Assembly (NCBI GenBank): GCA_022710725.1
Contig: JAKLGK010000007.1
Location: forward strand, 1-64,000
Direction: 5' to 3'
From: Verrucomicrobiota bacterium
Lineage (GTDB): Bacteria > Verrucomicrobiota > Kiritimatiellia > CAIQIC01 > JAGNIJ01
DNA length: 64,000 bases
The notes under the pieces are model-generated. The model was not told the DNA's origin. It did no database searches and saw nothing but the letters and a program-made list of their open reading frames with translations. Positions 1-6,698 of this stretch are shown here, in pieces. Every line of letters starts with the position of its first letter. Position 1 is the stretch's first letter. The translations under genes and the position numbers were made by a program.

Positions 1-366
1 GCGAAGTTGAGAGGCGCGCCGCCCCCCAGGGGGGGCGGGAGGGGGGAAGAAAGAAGGAGGTGGAATGACGACGAACCATTAGCTTATGCTACCCTTGAAA
101 CTGTCCAAAGGATGGGGGGAAGCTCCCCAGGGGGAGGGGATTTTCCCGCGCCGCGCGTGGCCCCAGGCTGCCTCGCGCGGGTTCAAGGAAAGCGTTGCGG
201 AGTTTGCCCGCCTCCGGCGGGCTTTACCACGCCTTGCTCGCCGCGCCCTGGTCGTGGTAACCGTTCCGCCGGTTGATCACGCCTTGTCCCGCGCTGCGCG
301 GGGCCAGCGGCCCGCCGCTGGACCACGGCCAAAGGACCGAAAAGCTTTTTGATATCCCTTTCCTGA
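1..366. other. Leading non-coding stretch, no gene recognised
   Basis: G/C-rich sequence with purine tracts at the start (roughly 27-60) and a short repeated CACGCCTTG (near 229 and 279). Reading frames across it give proline/arginine/glycine-rich translations with no family resemblance. I see no gene, tRNA or array. It probably belongs to the upstream region of the YitT-type gene or to the end of a preceding unit outside the window. Confidence 0.5.
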
Positions 367-395
367 TTGCCGAATTTCCCGTGCGCTGCTATACA
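367..395 (+). promoter_or_regulatory. Sigma-70-type promoter for the YitT-like gene
   Basis: TTGCCG at 367-372 and TATACA at 390-395 are separated by exactly 17 bases. Transcription would begin near 402, giving a leader of about 100 bases before the start at 507. Both hexamers are close to consensus, so this is one of the better promoters in the window. It is seen by eye only. Confidence 0.6.
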
Positions 396-506
396 ATCCA
401 GTGACGGGCGGAGCGGTATCCCGGGCCCTCTTTTGTCGAATGAATCCCTGCGGGGTGGTGGGCGTTCTCTCCGCGTCTGGATAGCCATGTGGTCGGGATA
501 AATGCC

Positions 507-1358
507 ATGATGAAAAAAGCGGTCGGGTTTCTGTATCAGTCCATGCTGTTGGCGGTGGGCAGTCTGCTTTGCGCGGTGGCCGTGCGGTCTATGATCATGC
601 CGCACGATTTCCTGGCGAGGGGGCTGACCGGCTTGGCCCTGCTCATCTACTACAAGTGGTCTGTCCTGCCGATAGGCTTGCTGTACCTGCTCATCAATAT
701 CCCCGTCTTCGTTTTGGGGTGGCGCTTTGTCGGCCGCCGGTTCGTGGCCTATTCCCTCTGGGGCATGGCGATTTACTCCCTGGCCCTGTCCCTCATGGAT
801 TGGGAGATCCCGATTCCGGATCCCATGCTGGCGGCGGTGATGGCCGGCGCCCTCTCGGGCCTGGGTTCCGCGGTGATCTTGAAGTCGTACGGCTCCAGCG
901 GCGGGTCGGATATCCTGTGCGTGGTCATGACGAAGTTGTTCAACATGACCCTCGGCACGGGCTCGATGCTGATTAATGCGGTCGTGCTGACTCTTTCGGC
1001 GCTACTCTTCCCGATCGACAAGGTTCTCTATACGCTGGTTTTTGTGTTTGTGGGCAAGCAGGTCACGGACGAGGTCTTTCACGGCCTGGCCAAGCGGCGT
1101 ACGGCGCTGATCATTTCCGACCAGTGGAAGGCCATCACCGAAGCCCTGACGACGGTTCATCGTTTCGGGGTGACCCTGCTGCATGGGCAGGGCGGTTACC
1201 AGGGCACGGAACGGCCCTTGCTGTATTCCGTGGTTCCGCGCCGGTCCGTTTCCGCGCTGAAACGAGTGGCCACGGAAATCGATCCCAGCGTATTCATCGC
1301 CATTATGGAGGCGGATGACGTAACCGGTGTGGAAGTGGGCAATCAGCCCCATTGGTAG
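507..1358 (+). CDS. YitT-type integral membrane protein (DUF161/DUF2179 family)
   Basis: The roughly 283-residue protein has about five hydrophobic membrane segments in its first 190 residues. A soluble C-terminal domain of about 80 residues follows, with the KRRTALIIS and HGQGGYQGTERPLLYSVV signatures of the DUF2179 domain. That matches the YitT/YvjA family in length and order. The family is widespread and its substrate is not established. A GTG at 489 is in frame, but the ATG at 507 (with another at 510) starts immediately before the first membrane segment and is preferred. The downstream rnk-like gene begins 17 bases after the stop, so the two are probably co-transcribed. Confidence 0.85.
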   Translation: MMKKAVGFLYQSMLLAVGSLLCAVAVRSMIMPHDFLARGLTGLALLIYYKWSVLPIGLLYLLINIPVFVLGWRFVGRRFVAYSLWGMAIYSLALSLMDWEIPIPDPMLAAVMAGALSGLGSAVILKSYGSSGGSDILCVVMTKLFNMTLGTGSMLINAVVLTLSALLFPIDKVLYTLVFVFVGKQVTDEVFHGLAKRRTALIISDQWKAITEALTTVHRFGVTLLHGQGGYQGTERPLLYSVVPRRSVSALKRVATEIDPSVFIAIMEADDVTGVEVGNQPHW

Positions 1359-1375
1359 AAAGAAAGGAGCGCATC

Positions 1376-1792
1376 ATGAACAAGCGGCACATTTTCATCA
1401 CGGCGGCGGACGCCAAGCGGCTGGAGGAACTGCTGGCCGTGGCCGAAACCTTCAACTATCGCGAGCGGAACGATCTCCAATCCTTGGAAGGGGAGTTGCG
1501 CCGGGCTGAAATTGTGGATTCACGAGCTATCCCGGCCAAGGTGGTTACCATGAATACCCGGTTCCGACTGCGGGATCTCGATGACAAGTCCTGCATGGAG
1601 GCGACCCTGGTGTTCCCGGCCGAGGCGGACATCGAGTCCGGGCGGATGTCCGTCCTTTCCCCCATCGGGACGGCGGTCCTGGGTTATTCGGAAGGCGATA
1701 CCATTACATGGCACGTTCCTGCCGGAGAACGGCGCATCGTCATTGAGAAGGTGCTCTACCAGCCCGAAGCGGCCGGAGATTACCATCTTTAG
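1376..1792 (+). CDS. Rnk/GreA-GreB C-terminal family nucleoside diphosphate kinase regulator-like protein
   Basis: The 138-residue protein has the layout of Rnk-type proteins. A short N-terminal helical part (ADAKRLEELL) is followed by a GreA/GreB C-terminal FKBP-like domain: V(V/T)MNTRF, then a conserved Asp-rich turn, and SVLSPIGTAVLGYSEGDTI near residues 93-111. Such proteins bind RNA polymerase near the secondary channel or influence nucleotide metabolism. Here that role is inferred from the family. The ATG at 1376 has a strong AAAGGAG ribosome site 5 bases upstream, whereas an upstream in-frame start at 1352 overlaps the previous gene and lacks one. Confidence 0.85.
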   Translation: MNKRHIFITAADAKRLEELLAVAETFNYRERNDLQSLEGELRRAEIVDSRAIPAKVVTMNTRFRLRDLDDKSCMEATLVFPAEADIESGRMSVLSPIGTAVLGYSEGDTITWHVPAGERRIVIEKVLYQPEAAGDYHL

Positions 1793-2062
1793 CGTTGCGC
1801 AGGACGTGAAGAAAGGCGGAGCGGCACAAGAACCCGGTTCGAATCCGGGAGCGGGCTCCAACTCTCGACGCCTTTCCCCTCGCGGCGAAAGGGCCATTAT
1901 CCTTAATGGCATCAGGATGTCAGTCCCCGTAATGGCTTGACTTGACGAGAGTCGAAAAGAGATAGTCCAATTATACTTTGGGAGGGACCACGCTGGCGTG
2001 GACATGACACTAAAGAACAAGGGTCGCATGGGGCCATCAACGAGTCTTGCCGATAGCTTGTG
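1793..2062 (+). other. Structured-looking intergenic region with a tRNA-type T-arm
   Basis: This 270-base gap contains several stem-loops. The first is CCCGG-TTCGAAT-CCGGG at 1833-1849, a canonical T-arm with its 7-base loop. It is followed by AGCGGGC, a T, and CCA ending at 1860, like the 3' half of a tRNA. Next come CCTTTC/GAAAGG (1871-1876 with 1887-1892) and GCCATTA/TAATGGC (1893-1899 with 1904-1910). An enclosing helix pairs ACTCTCG with CGAGAGT (1861-1867 with 1946-1952). CCACG/CGTGG lies at 1988-2001. No matching tRNA 5' half is visible on either side. It could be an RNA gene, an integration-site remnant or a leader of the sigma gene. Confidence 0.4.
1937..1966 (+). promoter_or_regulatory. 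Possible promoter for the sigma-factor operon
   Basis: TTGACT at 1937-1942 is followed after 18 bases by GATAGT at 1961-1966. The -35 is good and the -10 is mediocre. It overlaps the predicted stem at 1946-1952, so it competes with the alternative reading that this stretch is part of a structured RNA. Confidence 0.3.
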
Positions 2063-2662
2063 ATGAATGCGTTTTCTACGGCTCCCGACCCGTGGAGGCA
2101 ATTCTTCCGGGACTATGACGGTCTCATCTTCTTTGTGGTCCGCTGGCCCAAGTGGCGGTTCGCGCAGCCTGTTCAGGAAGACCTGGGCCAGCGTATCCGC
2201 GAGGATGTCGTCAAGGCGGTCACACCGGACCAGCCGGCGGCCCTGATCAAGACCCTCATCCGGCGGATTGCCGTGCGCCGATGCATCGACGAGGTCCGCC
2301 GGCAGGTCAGCGAGCGGGCGGTGCTGGTGCCCCTTTTCGAGAAACCGGAAGAGGACCAAGCGGATCCCCTCCGCGATGCTCCGGCGGGGAAGGAATGGGA
2401 TCCGAGGCGGCCGATCCTGCTTGCCGAAACCAGCGAGATGCTTTCCAAGCTGCTGGGCCAGCTGGGCGCTCTGTGCCAGCAGGTTATACAATCGTTTTAC
2501 CGGGATGACCTGGCCTACGAGGAAATAGCTGCAAAACTGGCCCTTCCGGCCAGTACCGTCGGCGTCCGGCTGTTCCGATGCCTCGAGAAAGCGAGGCGGC
2601 TGATCAGGATGAATGCTGTTTTCAGAAATTTTTTCCGATCGGCTTCCGACTTACTGGAGTAG
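2063..2662 (+). CDS. ECF-like sigma-70 family RNA polymerase sigma factor
   Basis: The 199-residue protein has a sigma region-2-like N-terminal part with an aromatic/basic segment (FFVVRWPKWRF, near residues 20-30). Its C-terminal region 4 helix-turn-helix carries DDLAYEEIAAKLALPASTVG (near residues 150-169) followed by a basic recognition helix. There is no region 1.1 or 3, as in ECF sigmas. The ATG at 2063 is preferred over the adjacent GTG at 2060. Neither has a clear ribosome site, so translation may be weak or regulated. The next gene begins 2 bases after the stop and encodes a one-TM protein, the usual place for an anti-sigma factor. This gene is the likely switch for the block that follows. 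Confidence 0.85.
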   Translation: MNAFSTAPDPWRQFFRDYDGLIFFVVRWPKWRFAQPVQEDLGQRIREDVVKAVTPDQPAALIKTLIRRIAVRRCIDEVRRQVSERAVLVPLFEKPEEDQADPLRDAPAGKEWDPRRPILLAETSEMLSKLLGQLGALCQQVIQSFYRDDLAYEEIAAKLALPASTVGVRLFRCLEKARRLIRMNAVFRNFFRSASDLLE

Positions 2663-2664
2663 AA

Positions 2665-3459
2665 ATGACCGTTCCAATCCATATTGTGTCCCTGCTTTGG
2701 AAGCAGGCGCACGCGCGGCTCACCCCCGAGGAGGGCGTGGCGCTGAAGGAGGCTTTACGCCGGCATCCCGAGTGGGAGGAGCGGGCGGAGGAGATTCGCC
2801 AGACGGATCGGATCCTGCATGAGCTGGTGCCCCTGGCCGGCCAGCCGTGGGCGGAAATAGAAGATCGGATCGTGCAGCAGTTGGCGCAGGAAGAGAGCGC
2901 CACGGCCGATTCTCCCGAGAGAGAACAGCCCGAGTCGGGGTTCGTGCTTGGCTTCCGCGAGTGGTGGAGCCGGGCATCCGGTCCTCCCCTGGCATGGGCG
3001 GCCGTTGCGGCCCTGGTCATCCTGGCGGGCTTCATCGGGATATACTCCGCGCCGGTCGTAGGCTGGGAGCGAGCCCGCATCGAGTTGGCCGTCGCCCGCG
3101 GAGAGGAGGGGGCGCCCCCTGCCGCGCGTCTTCATGATCCGCAACTTGTCTCCCGGCAGCTCTCCATATTGGAGCGGAGCCTCAAGCGGGAGTGCCGTCG
3201 CGCCGGCATCAAGCGGGCCGCGTGGTTCAGGCCTGCGTGGAAGTTCAAGGCCTCCGTTCGCGAGCTGCCGACCGGCTGGCTGTCGGTGGTGATCGCCGCC
3301 CGGCATGAACCATCGGGTCTTCAGAAGGAATGGGAGAATTTTTTCAAGGACGAAGGGGAACTGGCCCGCGCTGTCGATGGGTTAGCCGGGCGGATTGCCG
3401 GCGAACTGGCGCGGGAGGCGCCACCGAAAGCGGATGTCGGGAAGGATAGGGAGCGATGA
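2665..3459 (+). CDS. Probable membrane anti-sigma protein
   Basis: The 264-residue protein has a cytoplasmic N-terminal part of about 110 residues rich in short helices (LLWKQAHARLTPEEGVALK...). This resembles the N-terminal helical domains of FecR/anti-sigma proteins. One hydrophobic transmembrane segment follows near residues 112-135, then an exported C-terminal domain of about 125 residues. No zinc-binding HxxxCxxC motif is visible, so this is not a standard ZAS anti-sigma. The start at 2665 has GGAG inside the end of the sigma gene, only 2 bases after its stop. Its own stop overlaps the next gene (ATGA at 3456). The role rests on position and topology, with no clear family match. Confidence 0.6.
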   Translation: MTVPIHIVSLLWKQAHARLTPEEGVALKEALRRHPEWEERAEEIRQTDRILHELVPLAGQPWAEIEDRIVQQLAQEESATADSPEREQPESGFVLGFREWWSRASGPPLAWAAVAALVILAGFIGIYSAPVVGWERARIELAVARGEEGAPPAARLHDPQLVSRQLSILERSLKRECRRAGIKRAAWFRPAWKFKASVRELPTGWLSVVIAARHEPSGLQKEWENFFKDEGELARAVDGLAGRIAGELAREAPPKADVGKDRER

Positions 3460-5324
3460 ACAGATCGCAATGGATCGGATGCCTGGCCGGCGCGCTGGCG
3501 GGTTGCCTGCCGCTTTCGGGGCTGGCCCAGGAGGAGGCGACCTTTCGCGGTTGGAGCCGCGGCCGGGATCTGTCCTGGACCCCTTCCGTCATCTCCAACC
3601 GCATCCCTCGCTACCACGCCCTGGTCATCGGCATCAACCAGTATCAGGCGCCTCCCCCGGTGGGCTGGGAGTCGCTGGCGACGGCTCGGCAGGACGCCGA
3701 AGCGGTGGCCGGGATCCTGTCGAAGGACTACGGATTCGAGGTGCGAACCCTGTACGATGAACAGGCCACCCGCGCGGCGATCATGAGCGCCCTCGACGAT
3801 TTGGCGGAGTATACGATTGATGACGCGGTATTGGTCTACTATGCCGGGCACGGGTTCTTTGATCCGAATCTCGGCGAAGGATTCTGGATCCCCGCGGATG
3901 CCCGCCGCAAGGCAGGGGCCAAGTCCACCAGCCAGGATTGGATTTGGAACTCCGTGCTCACCAAGATCATCGGGGCCTCACAGGCGCGGCATATCCTGGT
4001 GGTGGCCGATTCCTGTTACGGCGGATCCCTTTTCCGCGGCGAAGGATTGGAAAGCGTCAAGCCGGACCTGACGTGGTATGCCCGGGCCATCACGACGCCT
4101 TCCCGCTACCTGATCACGAGCGGGGACCTGGAGCCCGTGCTGGATACCGGGGCGAGGCACAGCATTTTCTGCCAGGCGCTTCTCAACTACCTCCAGTATC
4201 CCAAGAAGGACGTGTTCTCGGCCTCGGATGTGGGCGTGTCCATCCGGGAGCAGGTCAGCACGCTTACCGCGCAGATGCCGCGGATGGGGCCCCTGTCGGT
4301 GGTCTCCCATGCCGGCGGCGAGTTTGTCTTCGTCCGCCAGGGCGCTTCCATTCCGGAAGAGGCGGTGGCCGTCCCGGCCGCCGGGCAGTCCGTCCGCGGG
4401 CCCGAAGCGGCCGCGGCGCCGTCCTCGCGGGAACTGTTGCGCGATGCCGCGCTCTTGAGTCAACAGGGCGCCACGGGTGCGGCCCATCGCCTGCTGGCGA
4501 TGACCCCCGCCGGTTCAAGCAATGCGGCCTTGCTGGAGGCTGTCGCCGACTACCTGGACCGGGAAAGGGAACAGAATAGCCGCGAAGAACTGCGCGGGTT
4601 GATCCGGCAACTGGAGGAGCGGAAGCACAACGCCCAGCCGGCGGATTTGGGCGCGGCCCGCCCCCGCATCGTGGCTTGCATGGGGCCCGACAGCCTGCGC
4701 GGGGGGAGCGACGACGAGGCCGACGCCCTGTTATATCGCATCTCACTGCGCGCGGCCCTGGAAGACGATGGGCGGGTTCGGGTCGTGGAGCGGGATGCGC
4801 TGGAAACCGTCCTGCAGGAGATGGACCTGGGAGCCTCGGAGCTGGCGGAGCCGGATGCGCGCACCGCGATCGGAAAGGTCCTGCCCGCCAGCTATTTGCT
4901 GCTCGGCACGCTCCTCTCTCGTGGAGACTCGCAGCAGCTGTTGATGCGGCTGGTGGATACGGAGACGACGCTGGCCCTGGGGTCATTTTCGCAAGCGGTC
5001 GGCCCGCAGGAAGATGTCATGGCTGCCGCGGGTCGGATCGCGGGCGCCATGATAACCCGGTTGATAGAGCAGGTCCCGCTGACGGCGTGCGTGGAATCGG
5101 TCGAGAAGGGGCGCCTTCGCGCCGCCGTCGGACGCCTGCACGGGGCCCGGGCCGGCGTCCAATTTCAGCTGCTTCGCCGCACGACGGCCGAGCAGGAGAG
5201 CGTCGCAGGGATGGCGGCCATCACGGAACTGGGTGAAAAGCAGAGCGTCCTCACCATGATGTCGGGCGAAGTGCCGGCGGAATGGGCGCCGGGCGAATTG
5301 TGGTTGGAAGAGCTTGCTCCGTAG
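3456..5324 (+). CDS. Secreted caspase-family (C14) peptidase fused to a CsgG/FlgT-like module
   Basis: The 622-residue protein has a Sec signal (about residues 1-25, ending SGLAQ). A metacaspase-like p20 fold follows: HALVIGINQY near residue 54, the catalytic His in YYAGHG (H132), and the catalytic Cys in VVADSCYGGS (C187). After a linker rich in Ala and Glu, residues about 400-540 resemble the nucleotide-binding-like fold of CsgG/TolB-N proteins (VERDALETVLQEMDLG; YLLLGTLLSR). The last 80 residues resemble FlgT C-terminal domains. Clan-CD peptidases cleave after specific basic or acidic residues, and the substrate here is unknown. The fusion suggests a periplasmic or surface processing role. 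The coding sequence overlaps the anti-sigma-like gene by four bases. Confidence 0.85.
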   Translation: MNRSQWIGCLAGALAGCLPLSGLAQEEATFRGWSRGRDLSWTPSVISNRIPRYHALVIGINQYQAPPPVGWESLATARQDAEAVAGILSKDYGFEVRTLYDEQATRAAIMSALDDLAEYTIDDAVLVYYAGHGFFDPNLGEGFWIPADARRKAGAKSTSQDWIWNSVLTKIIGASQARHILVVADSCYGGSLFRGEGLESVKPDLTWYARAITTPSRYLITSGDLEPVLDTGARHSIFCQALLNYLQYPKKDVFSASDVGVSIREQVSTLTAQMPRMGPLSVVSHAGGEFVFVRQGASIPEEAVAVPAAGQSVRGPEAAAAPSSRELLRDAALLSQQGATGAAHRLLAMTPAGSSNAALLEAVADYLDREREQNSREELRGLIRQLEERKHNAQPADLGAARPRIVACMGPDSLRGGSDDEADALLYRISLRAALEDDGRVRVVERDALETVLQEMDLGASELAEPDARTAIGKVLPASYLLLGTLLSRGDSQQLLMRLVDTETTLALGSFSQAVGPQEDVMAAAGRIAGAMITRLIEQVPLTACVESVEKGRLRAAVGRLHGARAGVQFQLLRRTTAEQESVAGMAAITELGEKQSVLTMMSGEVPAEWAPGELWLEELAP

Positions 5325-5360
5325 GGCGGGGAATGTGCCCGCGAAACCGAGGATAATGTA

Positions 5361-6563
5361 ATGAAAACTGGCCGCATGAGCCGGATGGGTATGGCATGGA
5401 TTGGCGGGGTGGGCCTGATCGTCTGCGTCGGAGGCTGCGCCGGGTTACGTCGCGGGCAGGCGCCGGAGGCCCCTTTGCCCCCAGGCGTGACACGGGCCGA
5501 CCTGGAGCGCGCCGCGCGCGCAGTTCCCCCGGAAGGCCTCGTGATAACCCGCGAAGCGCCGGCGCCGAGATACCGGGGCGCCGAACTGGAGGCCCTGGGC
5601 CCGCAGGCGACGCTGGCGGCCGGCCCGGCGAATGTCGCGGTCACGGCCTCCCTGCTGTCTCCGCAACCGACCCAGACATTTTTCCTGTCGGCCTGGATCC
5701 GCTGCAACCGTTTGCCGACCGCGACCGCCGGGTTCGCCGGGATCGCGGGCAAGTACCAGGCGGGAAACACCAATGCCTCGGAATGGTTGCTCGGCGTGAA
5801 TTCGGCCGGCAAGCTGTTCCTGGAATCCACCGGCGCCGGGAGCCCGAAGCAAGTCGTGGCCGCCAGCAACATCAAGACCGGCTGGTTCCATCACGTGGCG
5901 GCGCAATGGGAGACCAACGGCACGGCCACCTTGTGGATGGACGGTCGATTGGAGAGTTCCGCCGTGCTGGCCCGCCCGCGGGGCGGCAGTCTTCCGATGA
6001 TCCTGGGCGACACGTATCCCCCCGACGGATCCCATGCGTTGAAGGGCCGGATTGACGAGGTTCGGGTCTGGGTCAAAAAGGCGGACACCGCCACCGTGCA
6101 GGCCCTGTTGGCCGCCGCGCCGGACCTGGACAAGGACGGCCTGATTGACGGCAACGATCCGGACGGCAACAACGATGGCGTGGACGACGCCTGGGCGGCC
6201 CGGTACTTCGGCGACCGGTACAGCGGCGATCCCAATGTCGACCTGGACAAGGACTCCTTCGTCAATCGAGACGAGTCCGTGGCGGGCACGGATCCCACCA
6301 ATCCCTACTCGTACTTTCGGGCGTGGGACATGCGGCCGGGGGGCGGGCAGTGGAAAACGGCGGGAAACAAGCTGGAATTCGAGGTGGATGGCGTGGCCGG
6401 GCGCGTGTACCAGGTATGGACCCGGTCCAGGCTGATCACCACGCAAGCGTGGGTGGCGGCCAGTTCTCCCGTCCCCTGCGCACAAACCGGGCCTTTCGTG
6501 GTCAGCGTGGCGGCCAATCCCACGAACCAGGTCTTCTATCGGGTTACGGTAACCAAGCCGTAG
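5361..6563 (+). CDS. LamG-domain lipoprotein with calcium-binding TSP3-like repeats
   Basis: The 400-residue protein begins with a lipoprotein signal with lipobox VGGC (Cys26). Residues about 85-250 form a LamG/concanavalin-A-like jelly roll (FFLSAWIRCNRL, FHHVAAQWETNGTATLWMDG, GRIDEVRVW). Residues 250-315 carry Asp-rich TSP3-type calcium repeats (DLDKDGLIDGNDPDGNNDG). A final beta domain of about 85 residues has the pattern common in PVC secreted proteins. The protein is likely a lipid-anchored carbohydrate- or protein-binding factor. It lies 36 bases after the caspase gene and before the subtilase. Lipid anchoring is inferred from the motif only. Confidence 0.8.
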   Translation: MKTGRMSRMGMAWIGGVGLIVCVGGCAGLRRGQAPEAPLPPGVTRADLERAARAVPPEGLVITREAPAPRYRGAELEALGPQATLAAGPANVAVTASLLSPQPTQTFFLSAWIRCNRLPTATAGFAGIAGKYQAGNTNASEWLLGVNSAGKLFLESTGAGSPKQVVAASNIKTGWFHHVAAQWETNGTATLWMDGRLESSAVLARPRGGSLPMILGDTYPPDGSHALKGRIDEVRVWVKKADTATVQALLAAAPDLDKDGLIDGNDPDGNNDGVDDAWAARYFGDRYSGDPNVDLDKDSFVNRDESVAGTDPTNPYSYFRAWDMRPGGGQWKTAGNKLEFEVDGVAGRVYQVWTRSRLITTQAWVAASSPVPCAQTGPFVVSVAANPTNQVFYRVTVTKP

Positions 6564-6698
6564 GAGGAATGAATGAGAACCTATCTTCGATTTCCCGGCG
6601 ACCGTTCTTCGTACGTCCTCGACAACGGGATCGGGCATCATGACCAGCCAGGCCGCCGGCCACCAACTTGGCCGCCTGGAAGCCGGAAGGATTATCAC

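Noticed and set aside
1772-1860. A complete tRNA ending at the T-arm/CCA of 1833-1860
   Set aside because: A weak acceptor match (GCCCG at 1772) lies inside the rnk-like coding sequence. No anticodon or D-arm fits between.
1955-1970. AAAAGAGATAGTCCAA, resembling the conserved 3' P7 segment of group I introns
   Set aside because: The pairing partner (GACTA-type P7 5' strand) is missing in the 160 bases upstream, and no spliced exon pair is evident.
1520-2491. Open frame on the minus strand across the intergenic region and sigma gene
   Set aside because: The translation has no recognisable motif, and it is opposite two well-supported genes.
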